A stretch of DNA of 64,000 nucleotides from Mucilaginibacter terrigena (lineage in GTDB: Bacteria > Bacteroidota > Bacteroidia > Sphingobacteriales > Sphingobacteriaceae): the NCBI RefSeq assembly GCF_004168255.1, contig NZ_SEWG01000003.1:310001-374000 (forward strand). Direction: 5' to 3'. Of the stretch, positions 42,939 to 50,742 are shown piece by piece. The notes beneath the pieces are model-generated. The model was not told the origin of the DNA. It was given only the letters and a program-made list of their open reading frames with translations, and did no database searches. Within the stretch, counting starts at the first letter, position 1. Each line of letters starts with the position of its first letter. A program made the position numbers and the translations under genes.

Positions 42939-43604
42939 TTATAAGGCACCTATAAGGCGGTGTTTAAGGGCAAAAAGCACCAATCCGGCTGTATTACGGC
43001 ACTTAATTTTGTTGATAAGGCTGTTTCTGTGCCCTTCAATGGTGCGAACGCTTAAAAAAAGCTCAGCTGCAATTTCAACATTATTAAGCTCTTTGCATAT
43101 CAATTTTAATACCTGTTCCTCGCGTTTAGTTAGTGTTATGGGTAACCCGTTTAAGGTATCCTGCATTACCGGGCGGTGGTTTGCGCTATTCCGCAGCGCC
43201 TTTAGCACAGCTTTGTTAAAATAAAAACCGCTTTTGTAAACAGTATTAACGGTTAAAAGTAATTCGTCCTTATCGCAGTTTTTCACCAGGTAGGCTGCCG
43301 CGCCCGAGTTTATCATCTGGGTTATAAGCATATCGTTGGCATGAACGGTAAGGATAATTACCTTGATATTTGGGTAATGTGTGTGCAAGTACTTATTTAG
43401 TTCGATACCGTTTATGCCCGGCATATCCATGTCAATAATGGCAATATCTACCTTAAGTTTAAACTTATTAAGCGTATCTATAAAAGCCTGTGCGCTTACA
43501 CACTCGGCCACCAGCCTGAAATTTTCTACAGAATTTACCAGCAATGCCAGGCTTTGCCTAAACAGGTTTTGATCGTCAACTATCGCGATATTAATCTCTT
43601 CCAT
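42939..43604 (-). CDS. NarL/FixJ-type response regulator
   Basis: A 221-residue response regulator. The receiver domain (1-120) has D10/D11, phospho-acceptor D58 (AIIDMDMPGING), T86 (ILTVHA) and K108 (YLVKN). The C-terminal LuxR-type helix-turn-helix (about 155-215) reads LTKREEQVLKLICKELNNVEIAAELFLSVRTIEGHRNSLINKI. It lies 7 bases after the histidine kinase gene and works with it. Target genes are unknown; the palindromes at both ends of this operon contain dyads that a dimeric LuxR-type protein could bind. Confidence 0.93.
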   Translation of the reverse strand: MEEINIAIVDDQNLFRQSLALLVNSVENFRLVAECVSAQAFIDTLNKFKLKVDIAIIDMDMPGINGIELNKYLHTHYPNIKVIILTVHANDMLITQMINSGAAAYLVKNCDKDELLLTVNTVYKSGFYFNKAVLKALRNSANHRPVMQDTLNGLPITLTKREEQVLKLICKELNNVEIAAELFLSVRTIEGHRNSLINKIKCRNTAGLVLFALKHRLIGAL

Positions 43605-43611
43605 ACAAAGC

Positions 43612-44409
43612 TTAAGCTAAAGGGCACTCAATTTTAATAGAAAAACCCTTGCCCGAATAGGGTGATATAGCATATATAGCGTTGATATTAAGCAAACGGC
43701 TTTCGATATTTTGCATGCCCATGCCTTTTTTTACTGATGCCGAATCGGCAGATACCCCCTTACCATTGTCGGCATAATCAATATATAATTTATAGTCGGT
43801 GATGTTAAAATCAATGTTGGCTTTACTTGCCCCCGAGTGTTTTATGGTATTGTTTAATAATTCTTCTAACACGCGGTATAGCGCTGTAGAAGTAGGCAAA
43901 GGCAGCTCTTCCAGTGTTTTTTCGGCGTTATTTACCAGCGCTATCTGCAACTTGCCCGATTGATTGATGATAGTACAATGCTCGGTTACCGCAGCGGCCA
44001 GGCCGTAATACCTTAATGTGGTTGGCGATAGGTTATGCGAAATGTTGCGCACATCCTTCACTATCTTATCGATAATGGTTTTGGTTGATTGTGTAAAATC
44101 CTGGTAGTTTTTATCGTCGCCGCCGGTGGGTTTAAACATCTCTATCAACAGCCGTAAACCCGATATGGTGGTGCCAACATCGTCATGCAGGTCCTGCCCA
44201 ATGCGCTTGCGCTCTGCCTCCTGCGATTCGATAACAGCACCCAGCAGTTCTTTTTGATGTTCTATCTGGGCTTGCTGAAACTTCTGGCGCTGTTTTAATA
44301 ACCTGTTTTGGTTGCGTACCGAAAAGAAAATGAACGACACGACCAGTAGAAAAGTCCCGGTCATGCCTAAAAGCACTAATATGTAGATATTGTCTGGTGT
44401 GTTTTGCAT
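43612..44409 (-). CDS. NarX-like sensor histidine kinase
   Basis: A 265-residue kinase with a single N-terminal membrane helix (YILVLLGMTGTFLLVVSFIFF), a coiled-coil linker (QNRLLKQRQKFQQAQIEHQKEL) and a HisKA_3 dimerisation domain with phospho-His H75 (ERKRIGQDLHDDVGTTISGL). The HATPase_c domain follows (LYRVLEELLNNTIKHSG, YADNGKGVS, GMGMQNIESRL). It lacks a dedicated sensor domain. The membrane protein gene directly upstream overlaps by 34 bases, so that protein probably supplies the sensing part. Confidence 0.9.
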   Translation of the reverse strand: MQNTPDNIYILVLLGMTGTFLLVVSFIFFSVRNQNRLLKQRQKFQQAQIEHQKELLGAVIESQEAERKRIGQDLHDDVGTTISGLRLLIEMFKPTGGDDKNYQDFTQSTKTIIDKIVKDVRNISHNLSPTTLRYYGLAAAVTEHCTIINQSGKLQIALVNNAEKTLEELPLPTSTALYRVLEELLNNTIKHSGASKANIDFNITDYKLYIDYADNGKGVSADSASVKKGMGMQNIESRLLNINAIYAISPYSGKGFSIKIECPLA

Positions 44410-45026
44410 TTATAAAATCCTACGGCAAATAAAAGGTATTCCAATATTAGTATTGTATCATGAGTGGCCCAAAGTATCCTGTTAATATGCTGCCCTGCAT
44501 TTAATAAATAATTAATAAATATAAACATGAACAAACTGCTGGCAAGGTATAGAAGTATGCCGGTGTTTATCCAATTATACATATTATCCCCCCAGTTTTG
44601 CTCCTCGTTGTTTTGTTGTGATACATACATCAAACTGTAAAAAATTATCACAATTGCCCCAACCGGCCGTGTATATGTATTAAACTCGATTTTATTTTGA
44701 ACAAAAAGATAATTAACGATACATAAAATGGTAAATATAACTATCGCCATATACATTAAATTTCGATACTTTTTAACGTTTAAATAACTGTAATATAACG
44801 AAAGAAAGAAAAATTCAATAACAGTGTATATGTTAAGCAAGTGAGCTGTGTACTGATGAAACGCTATCAATATTAAATTAACAAGATTAAATGATCCTGA
44901 AAAAATAAGGAACCAAAAAATAATTTTTAATGGTTTAGTTAAAAATCGATAGTTTTTTAAAGCCATTAAAACCGGTATTAAGATGGTTGCCGGTACAATG
45001 TACATTACGTATAACAAGTATAACAT
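44376..45026 (-). CDS. seven-helix membrane protein coupled to the histidine kinase
   Basis: A 216-residue protein with about seven hydrophobic helices (PATILIPVLMAL, IIFWFLIFSGSFNLVNLILIAF, VIEFFFLSLYYSYL, LMYMAIVIFTILCIVNYLF, VGAIVIIFYSLMYV, ILLYLASSLFMFIFINYLL, DTILILEYLLFAVGFYKC). No extracytoplasmic domain or known motif is visible. Its gene overlaps the kinase gene by 34 bases, a tight coupling that suggests a joint sensing complex. The start codon (45024-45026) lies at the edge of a 16-bp inverted repeat that could hide it in an mRNA hairpin. M8 is an alternative start. Confidence 0.82.
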   Translation of the reverse strand: MLYLLYVMYIVPATILIPVLMALKNYRFLTKPLKIIFWFLIFSGSFNLVNLILIAFHQYTAHLLNIYTVIEFFFLSLYYSYLNVKKYRNLMYMAIVIFTILCIVNYLFVQNKIEFNTYTRPVGAIVIIFYSLMYVSQQNNEEQNWGDNMYNWINTGILLYLASSLFMFIFINYLLNAGQHINRILWATHDTILILEYLLFAVGFYKCKTHQTISTY

Positions 45027-45075
45027 TCATATGCTTATAAGCCCTAAATATAATCAAGGTTATAAGCATATGAAT
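45025..45075 (-). promoter_or_regulatory. 16-bp inverted repeat overlapping a start codon
   Basis: ATTCATATGCTTATAA (45025-45040) and TTATAAGCATATGAAT (45060-45075) are perfect inverted repeats with a 19-base spacer. The start codon of the membrane protein gene (45024-45026, minus strand) touches the inner arm. In RNA it would form a stable hairpin over the translation start; in DNA it could be an operator. No T-tract follows, so it is not a normal terminator of the preceding gene. Confidence 0.6.
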
Positions 45076-45090
45076 AAATTAATAAAAAAT

Positions 45091-45465
45091 TTACGAATCC
45101 AGCGTATCGCCCGGCGATGTTATGCAGGTAGGCGGGCACGCGGTAGTCATATCGTAAACGTTACTTTGCGTATCACCTAAACCACCACCCACAAGCGGCA
45201 GCAGATGTACTTCCTCACCGTCAACAATAGGCACAAGCATTAGTTGTGCAGTTGTTGCATCGGTTGGATCTGTAAGGCCAATAAAAGCTTTTACAGATTC
45301 GGCGGTTGGGTTGTAAAGCAAAATGTTTTGGAAATCAAAAATAGGGATCATAAACGACCGTGTAATAAATTCAGGGCTGTTTGTGCTGATAAAAGTGCGC
45401 CAGTTTTCGGCCCACTCTTTTGCAACTGGTAAGGGGATCGTCCCGTCTGGATCTGTGATTGGCAT
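45091..45465 (-). CDS. hypothetical protein, first gene of the kinase/regulator run
   Basis: A 124-residue protein without signal peptide or membrane helix, ATG at 45465. Sections such as PVAKEWAENWRTFIS, EFITRSFMIPIFDFQNILLY and VKAFIGLTDPTDATTAQLMLVPIV look like a compact alpha/beta domain. The C-terminal tail (YDMTTACPPTCITSPGDTLDS) is flexible, with a CPPTC pair. I do not recognise a family. It precedes the membrane protein, kinase and regulator genes on the same strand, 64 bases upstream of the first, and may be their co-transcribed partner or an independent unit. Confidence 0.7.
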   Translation of the reverse strand: MPITDPDGTIPLPVAKEWAENWRTFISTNSPEFITRSFMIPIFDFQNILLYNPTAESVKAFIGLTDPTDATTAQLMLVPIVDGEEVHLLPLVGGGLGDTQSNVYDMTTACPPTCITSPGDTLDS

Positions 45466-45569
45466 AGTTTTTTAAATTAAAAGGTTAAATAATTAGTAAT
45501 TTTTGCACCCTTGCTAAACAGGCATGATGCAGCTTATACGACGTAAGTAAATATAAGTTTTAAATTACT

Positions 45570-45602
45570 AAAAAGCCCTTACTGTAATTGTAAGGGCTTT
45601 TT
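45570..45602. terminator. bidirectional terminator
   Basis: AAAAAGCCCTTAC (45570-45582) pairs with GTAAGGGCTTTTT (45590-45602) around a 7-base loop. A and T runs flank it. It lies 36 bases after the stop of the minus-strand gene at 45638. Confidence 0.8.
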
Positions 45603-45637
45603 AAACTTTTAATTGGTTTTTACTATTAGTTAATAAA

Positions 45638-45838
45638 CTAATAGCCGCTATTAGGCCGTGCCTGCTGCACAACCTCTTCCACCTTTTCGGTAGCGTAGGT
45701 TTTGGCTTTGTTAAACCACTCCGGTGCATCCTCGGTAATATCGTCGAGTATCGAGCGGCCGTTAGGGCCCTTTTTAGTAATATAGTTTATTCCGTACCCG
45801 ATGGCTGCGCCAACTGCTATAAATTTTAATAAGCCCAT
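45638..45838 (-). CDS. small YtxH-like protein
   Basis: A 66-residue protein starting with a glycine-rich hydrophobic segment (LLKFIAVGAAIGYGINYI) followed by a charged helix (DDITEDAPEWFNKAKTYATEKVEEVVQQARP). This is the usual layout of small YtxH/gas-vesicle-type stress proteins of Bacteroidota, with one membrane helix and a cytoplasmic helical tail. Function is not known in detail. ATG at 45838; terminator downstream. Confidence 0.72.
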   Translation of the reverse strand: MGLLKFIAVGAAIGYGINYITKKGPNGRSILDDITEDAPEWFNKAKTYATEKVEEVVQQARPNSGY

Positions 45839-45907
45839 GGTGTTTGTTTTTTATGTAAATGTTTATACCACAACAATTGCAAGTATGATGCCAAAGGTTA
45901 GCCTTTG

Positions 45908-46261
45908 TTACAAGTTACTGCCCTCGTATTTGTTGATCAAGGTTTTATTGGCCCGGTTTCGCCACGCGGTAATTAAAAGCCCTTGCAATTCTTCGGGATC
46001 AACCTTATTTATTCTCACCAGCATGTAGCTATAATTAATATAGTGATCGGTAATATGGTAAACATTGGGGTTGGCCTGCATCCATTTATCCCGCTCAAGT
46101 GTGCTTATAACCAGGTTTTGGCCATCCTCTTTTATCCGGGCGAAGATCTTTTTATTTACGTAAAACGCGGGAGTGCCAAAACATATTTTTTCGGTTACGT
46201 CGGGCAATGGCAGCAATATTTCACGTAAAAATTCCAGAAATACAAATACACCTGTTTCCAT
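45908..46261 (-). CDS. MmcQ/YjbR-family protein
   Basis: A 117-residue cytoplasmic protein of the MmcQ/YjbR fold (double-wing DNA-binding-like). Recognisable features are LPDVTEKICFGTPAFYVNKKIFARI near the N-terminus and INKVDPEELQGLLITAWRNRANKTLI at the C-terminus. Length matches the family. Some homologues bind DNA or are linked to stress, but no specific role can be assigned. ATG at 46261. Confidence 0.85.
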   Translation of the reverse strand: METGVFVFLEFLREILLPLPDVTEKICFGTPAFYVNKKIFARIKEDGQNLVISTLERDKWMQANPNVYHITDHYINYSYMLVRINKVDPEELQGLLITAWRNRANKTLINKYEGSNL

Positions 46262-46395
46262 AAAGCAAGTTAAACAAACTTATAATATGCTTACGCGATA
46301 AAATTGATTGATAAGGAATTTAACTTATTTTAGGGCGCAGGTTTTTGTTACCCTACAGATGCCTGCTGCCGGTAAACCATCCTTATTAATTGCCC

Positions 46396-48177
46396 ATGAA
46401 AAGAGCGTACATACTGCTCCTTTGTTTTGCCTTGGTTGTGCCCGTAACGGCATTACTTGCAAAACCCGTAATCTACGTAAATCAAATTGCCTTTGATAGC
46501 AACGCGCCAAAAACCGCGGTGATACAATTGGATACTAAAGCTGTGGGCAAACCTACTTTTACTTTGATAGATGCCGCCGGCAAGATAGCTTTTACAGGGG
46601 CGCTTGGCATACCGCAGGTCATGCCAGACTGGTCGCCGGGGAAGTTTTTTTATAAAGCCGATTTTTCATCGGTTACCAAAGCCGGTAGGTTTAGGCTAAG
46701 CATAAAAATAGCCGGTAAGATCTACACTTCATACGCCTTTGATATTGGCGAGAACGCTTTGGCAAAACAAACGCTATCAGCTATCATTCATTATTATAAT
46801 AAACAACGTGCAAATACCCCGCAAGAGGTTACCGCCGATATGAATTTAAAACTATTCGGCAGCGATAAAACTGTTAACCTGCGTGGGGGATGGTGCGATG
46901 CATCGGGCGATGTAAGCAAATATTTTTCGCACCTGGCGTATGCCAACTTTATGTCGCCGCAGCAGATCCCGCTTGTTACCTGGTCAATGGTAAGCACATC
47001 CGAAAAGATCCCAGTGTTCCTTAACAAATGGAAATTAAAAGATTCGCTTGATAACGAGGCCCTTTACGGTGCCGATTACATGATGCGGGCACTCTCTGAT
47101 GATGATTATTTTTATATGATCGTATTCAGCTATTTTGATAAAAACCCTTCCGCGCGCAGGGTAGTAGGCTTGCTGGCCAATAGTGTTACCACCAACCAAT
47201 ACCAGTGCGCGTTTCGCGAGGGCGGCGGTATGGCTATTGCGGCGTTGGCGCGCATATCGCAATGGAAAAAAGATGGCAACTTTACCTCGCAGCAATACCT
47301 GGATGGAGCCAAAAGGGCCTTTGCACACCTGCAGCAATATAATACCAGCTATGATGATGACGGTAAAGAAAATATTATTGACGATTATTGCGCGCTGATG
47401 GCCGCTACCGAGCTATGGATAGCTACCAAAGATGATTTATACCGCGATGAAGCCCGTAAACGCGCGGCTAACCTTAATAAAAGGATGACGCCAGCGGGAT
47501 ACTTTTTGGCAAACGATGCCGGCCGGCCTTACTGGCATGCATCTGATGCAGGGTTACCTGTAGTAGCCCTATCGCGTTACCTGGATGCCGAGCAGGATGA
47601 TACCTATCGCGCGGCAGCTTTAAAAACCATTAAACAAGCTGTAGATTATAACCTGGCTGTAACCAATAAAGTAAGTAATCCATTTGGTTATGCCCGCCAA
47701 ACCTTTTTGTTTAAAGACAAGGTAAAAGATGGCTTCTTTATCCCGCACGAAAACGAAACAGGCTGGTGGTGGCAGGGCGAGAATGCCCGCCTGGGCTCGC
47801 TGGCAACGGCAGCGGTTGTTGGCGGGCGGCTGGTTTACCCGGCAGCAGATAGCTGGGGAATTAAATCAACAATTGGTGCGTATGCTTCACAGCAATTATC
47901 GTGGATAATGGGTGGTAACCCCTATAACAGGTGCTTTATTTATGGCTTTGGTAAAAATAATGTGCCTTATATGGCATCAAGTTTTGGCCATGGATCGCAG
48001 CGCGGCGGTATTTCTAATGGCATTACAGGTAAGGATGGTAACGCAGATGGTTCGGGAATTGATTTTAAGACCGAGGCCGAAGGCAATGAATGGCGCTGGA
48101 CGGAACAGTGGATACCGCATGCGGCCTGGTTTTTGCAAGCTGTTACGGCAATGTCACAACCACAAAGTGTTAAATAG
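46396..48177 (+). CDS. GH9 family glycoside hydrolase, secreted
   Basis: A 593-residue enzyme with a signal peptide (1 to about 22), an N-terminal CelD_N immunoglobulin-like domain (PVIYVNQIAFDSNAPKTAVI) and an (alpha/alpha)6 GH9 domain. The catalytic base motif GGWCDASGD gives D168/D172. NPYNRCFIYGFGKN and a late EGNEWRWTEQWIPHAAWF segment with the acid Glu candidates are also seen. GH9 enzymes are mainly endo-glucanases, with some exo-glucosaminidases and glucosidases; specificity is open. I chose the ATG at 46396; a TTG at 46390 would add two residues. Confidence 0.88.
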   Translation: MKRAYILLLCFALVVPVTALLAKPVIYVNQIAFDSNAPKTAVIQLDTKAVGKPTFTLIDAAGKIAFTGALGIPQVMPDWSPGKFFYKADFSSVTKAGRFRLSIKIAGKIYTSYAFDIGENALAKQTLSAIIHYYNKQRANTPQEVTADMNLKLFGSDKTVNLRGGWCDASGDVSKYFSHLAYANFMSPQQIPLVTWSMVSTSEKIPVFLNKWKLKDSLDNEALYGADYMMRALSDDDYFYMIVFSYFDKNPSARRVVGLLANSVTTNQYQCAFREGGGMAIAALARISQWKKDGNFTSQQYLDGAKRAFAHLQQYNTSYDDDGKENIIDDYCALMAATELWIATKDDLYRDEARKRAANLNKRMTPAGYFLANDAGRPYWHASDAGLPVVALSRYLDAEQDDTYRAAALKTIKQAVDYNLAVTNKVSNPFGYARQTFLFKDKVKDGFFIPHENETGWWWQGENARLGSLATAAVVGGRLVYPAADSWGIKSTIGAYASQQLSWIMGGNPYNRCFIYGFGKNNVPYMASSFGHGSQRGGISNGITGKDGNADGSGIDFKTEAEGNEWRWTEQWIPHAAWFLQAVTAMSQPQSVK

Positions 48178-48270
48178 CGTTTGGTAATGTTTTATTAACA
48201 CTAAAGTGAGATATTAGGGCAGGATAAGTGCACAGGCTTTTTAATTTAAACTAAACGATATTATTATAAT

Positions 48271-49284
48271 ATGATCACATCATTGGTAACCGGCGGTGCC
48301 GGTTTTATTGGCTCGCACGTAGCAAAGCACTGTTTAAACCTTGGGCATAAAGTTGTTGTATTAGATGACCTGAGCGGCGGTTTTGAAGACCACGTGCCAG
48401 CAGGCGTTGAATTTGTAATAGGCTCTATTAACGATGTGGAGCTTTTAGAGAAACTATTTGCCGAGCACAAGTTTGATTATGTATACCATTTGGCAGCTTA
48501 TGCTGCCGAAGGTCTCTCGCATTTTATACGCAGGTTTAATTACAATAACAACCTTATAGGGTCGGTTAACCTGATAAACCTGGCGGTACTGTATAAAGTT
48601 AAGTGTTTTGTGTTTACCTCATCAATAGCAGTTTATGGTGCAGGCCAGCTGCCTATGTTAGAAAGCATGGTACCACAGCCCGAAGATCCTTACGGTGTAG
48701 CCAAATACGCTGTTGAAATGGATTTGAAAGCGGCTAAACACATGTTTGGCTTAAACTCGGTGATCTTTCGCCCGCATAATGTTTACGGCGAAAACCAAAA
48801 CATCGGCGATAAATACCGCAACGTGATCGGTATTTTTATGAACCAGATAATGCAGGAAAAACCCATGACCATTTTTGGAGATGGCGAGCAAACCCGCGCT
48901 TTCAGTTATATTGATGATGTTGCACCGCACATAGCCAATTGCGTAAATATACCTGCATCTTACAACCAGGTGTTTAATGTTGGTGCCGATAAACCATACA
49001 CAGTAAACGAGTTAGTGCAGGTAGTAGCCAAAGAACTTGGCGTGCAGCCCAAAGTTACCCACCTTGAAGCGCGTAAAGAGGTTTTACACGCGCATAGCGA
49101 CCATTCTAAAGCCGCCGGCGTATTTGGCAGCAACAAAAACGTAAGTCTTGAAGAGGGTATAGCCAAGATGGCTGCCTGGGCAAAAGTGGTTGGCTCAAGG
49201 GCCAGCGCTGAGTTTGAAAATATCGAGATAGAAGAGAACCTGCCACAGGGCTGGAGTAAGAAAGAAAAGGCGATTAATTCTTAA
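48271..49284 (+). CDS. NAD-dependent epimerase/dehydratase (UDP-glucose 4-epimerase-like)
   Basis: Short-chain dehydrogenase-type sugar-nucleotide enzyme of 337 aa. The Rossmann motif GGAGFIG is at 8-14, the catalytic Ser in TSSIAVYG (S117/S118) and the Tyr/Lys pair is Y141-x3-K145. FRPHNVYGENQNIGDKYRNVI and FGDGEQTRAFSYIDDVA match UDP-glucose 4-epimerases and related NDP-sugar epimerases. The exact substrate is uncertain. ATG at 48271. No other sugar-nucleotide genes adjoin it. Confidence 0.88.
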   Translation: MITSLVTGGAGFIGSHVAKHCLNLGHKVVVLDDLSGGFEDHVPAGVEFVIGSINDVELLEKLFAEHKFDYVYHLAAYAAEGLSHFIRRFNYNNNLIGSVNLINLAVLYKVKCFVFTSSIAVYGAGQLPMLESMVPQPEDPYGVAKYAVEMDLKAAKHMFGLNSVIFRPHNVYGENQNIGDKYRNVIGIFMNQIMQEKPMTIFGDGEQTRAFSYIDDVAPHIANCVNIPASYNQVFNVGADKPYTVNELVQVVAKELGVQPKVTHLEARKEVLHAHSDHSKAAGVFGSNKNVSLEEGIAKMAAWAKVVGSRASAEFENIEIEENLPQGWSKKEKAINS

Positions 49285-49313
49285 AACATTATCGCATTTT
49301 CGGTAAACATTTA

Positions 49314-49321
49314 TATTTTTG
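49314..49321 (+). promoter_or_regulatory. -7 box before the small membrane protein gene
   Basis: TATTTTTG, a perfect TAnnTTTG, lies 18 bases before the ATG at 49340. A matching -33 element is not clear. Confidence 0.4.
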
Positions 49322-49339
49322 TGCCAAATAAAAAGTAAA

Positions 49340-49528
49340 ATGGAATCATCAACGCAAAAAGCTAACGCAGAGGGTCACTATAAATTTTTAGTTCTTGCAA
49401 TTGTTATAGGCCTTACAGGCATATATTTACGTTTTGCTGGTTTTAAACATGCCGACGCTGTAGCCAACGTTATTTTTATAATAGGCATAATTTTAGCGTT
49501 AAAAGCTGTTTTTGCTATCCTGAAGTAA
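49340..49528 (+). CDS. small two-helix membrane protein
   Basis: A 62-residue protein with a short polar N-terminus (ESSTQKANAEGHY) and two membrane helices (KFLVLAIVIGLTGIYLRF and VANVIFIIGIILALKAVFAIL). The conserved-looking YLRFAGFKHAD loop joins them. I chose the ATG at 49340; a TTG at 49319 would add seven residues but overlaps the promoter box. It has its own terminator. Function unknown. Confidence 0.75.
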   Translation: MESSTQKANAEGHYKFLVLAIVIGLTGIYLRFAGFKHADAVANVIFIIGIILALKAVFAILK

Positions 49529-49547
49529 ATTCATAAACGATATATTG

Positions 49548-49580
49548 AAAAGCGCCCCGGTTACCGAAGGCGCTTTTTTT
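49548..49580 (+). terminator. terminator of the small membrane protein gene
   Basis: AAAAGCGCC (49548-49556) pairs with GGCGCTTTT (49569-49577) and runs into TTTTTTT. It starts 19 bases after the stop codon. Confidence 0.8.
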
Positions 49581-49625
49581 GTGGCCTCAGCTTGTCCTGT
49601 GCCAAAGAAGGAAGTACTTACCTCA

Positions 49626-50675
49626 CTATTCTGCTGCGTTCTTAGGCCGGTATTTAGATCCGTTCAGGATCTTCTGGGCATCACGTTCGTTCATTAATTG
49701 CTGCAGGGTAACCTTTGGGTGCTTATCCATATACTGGCGCACAATTTGCCAGCCTGTCCAAACGCCAAGTTTCGGCGCCGAGTCGTTCTTGTCGCCAAGG
49801 CCGGGAGTAAACGGGGCCTCGCCCAGGTACTTTTGTATTTTTTGATAATCGGTTTCGTACAACAGGTTCTCTTCTAAAAAAAAGCCCCAAATGTTGGCTT
49901 TAAAATCATCACACCATTTTATCTGTTTAGCAGTATACCCAATTTTGGTAGAATCGGCTACGTCTGGCAGGGTTTGGTCCATAAAGTACAGGATCTTACC
50001 ATTATATATCATTTTTGCCAGTAACGAGTTATCCTGTTCGTTTTCGGGGAACATATCCTCGCGGGCCATTCCTTCAATTACACGTGGTGCAATATTATCG
50101 GGCGTAAACCTTCGCGATATATAATGCGGAAAACTTTCTACCTGGGCCGGGTAAAACCTGGAATCGGCACCTAAAAAAAGATCAAGGCCTATTGCAAAAT
50201 AATCATCGCCTATAGAAGTTTGCGCCTGGAACCCCGAAAGATAGGCGTACACCTTAGGCAGTTTTTTTTGGGGATAATAATATTTTACCCGGCGGAAGGC
50301 ATCCGTTAACGCTTCGTTTTGTTTATCGGTATTCGGGTAGGCGGCATCAACATCGTGCTTCAGGTCGATATATGATTTATCGGCAAATATGGCTTTTAAA
50401 GTCTTAAAGTAACTAGTATCGCGCGTGGTGCCGGCCTTTAAAATGCGTTCGATAAAATCCTGGTAAAAATCTCCATACTTTTGCTGAAGGAAAGCTGCTT
50501 GCTGTGCCATAGGTTTGCTGCGCAAGGCATCAAAATCAAGATCAAAGCGTTCAATTTTTACATCAACAGGTATATTGCTTACATCGATCTTTTTAGTACG
50601 GTTACAGGCAGTAAAAGCCAGGCACATTAAAAAACTTATGTAAATAAGTATTGTTTTACATGAATAAGACATCAT
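49626..50675 (-). CDS. gldB: gliding motility lipoprotein GldB
   Basis: A 349-residue lipoprotein (lipobox FTAC, Cys24) with the GldB pattern: VKIERFDLDFDAL near the start, QQKYGDFYQDFIERIL, YYPQKKLPKVYAYLSGFQAQTSIGDDYFAIGLDLFLGAD, and PRVIEGMAREDMFPE. GldB is needed for the type IX secretion/gliding machinery in gliding Bacteroidota and persists in non-gliding relatives. Here it is divergent from nadE, with 67 bases between the starts. Two T9SS cargo proteins occur later in this window, consistent with an active system. Confidence 0.9.
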   Translation of the reverse strand: MMSYSCKTILIYISFLMCLAFTACNRTKKIDVSNIPVDVKIERFDLDFDALRSKPMAQQAAFLQQKYGDFYQDFIERILKAGTTRDTSYFKTLKAIFADKSYIDLKHDVDAAYPNTDKQNEALTDAFRRVKYYYPQKKLPKVYAYLSGFQAQTSIGDDYFAIGLDLFLGADSRFYPAQVESFPHYISRRFTPDNIAPRVIEGMAREDMFPENEQDNSLLAKMIYNGKILYFMDQTLPDVADSTKIGYTAKQIKWCDDFKANIWGFFLEENLLYETDYQKIQKYLGEAPFTPGLGDKNDSAPKLGVWTGWQIVRQYMDKHPKVTLQQLMNERDAQKILNGSKYRPKNAAE

Positions 50676-50742
50676 CGTAGCGTTTTAGCAAAAATAATTT
50701 TTTTATTTGCATTAAGGGCGTAAGCACCGCAATTGTAAACTT

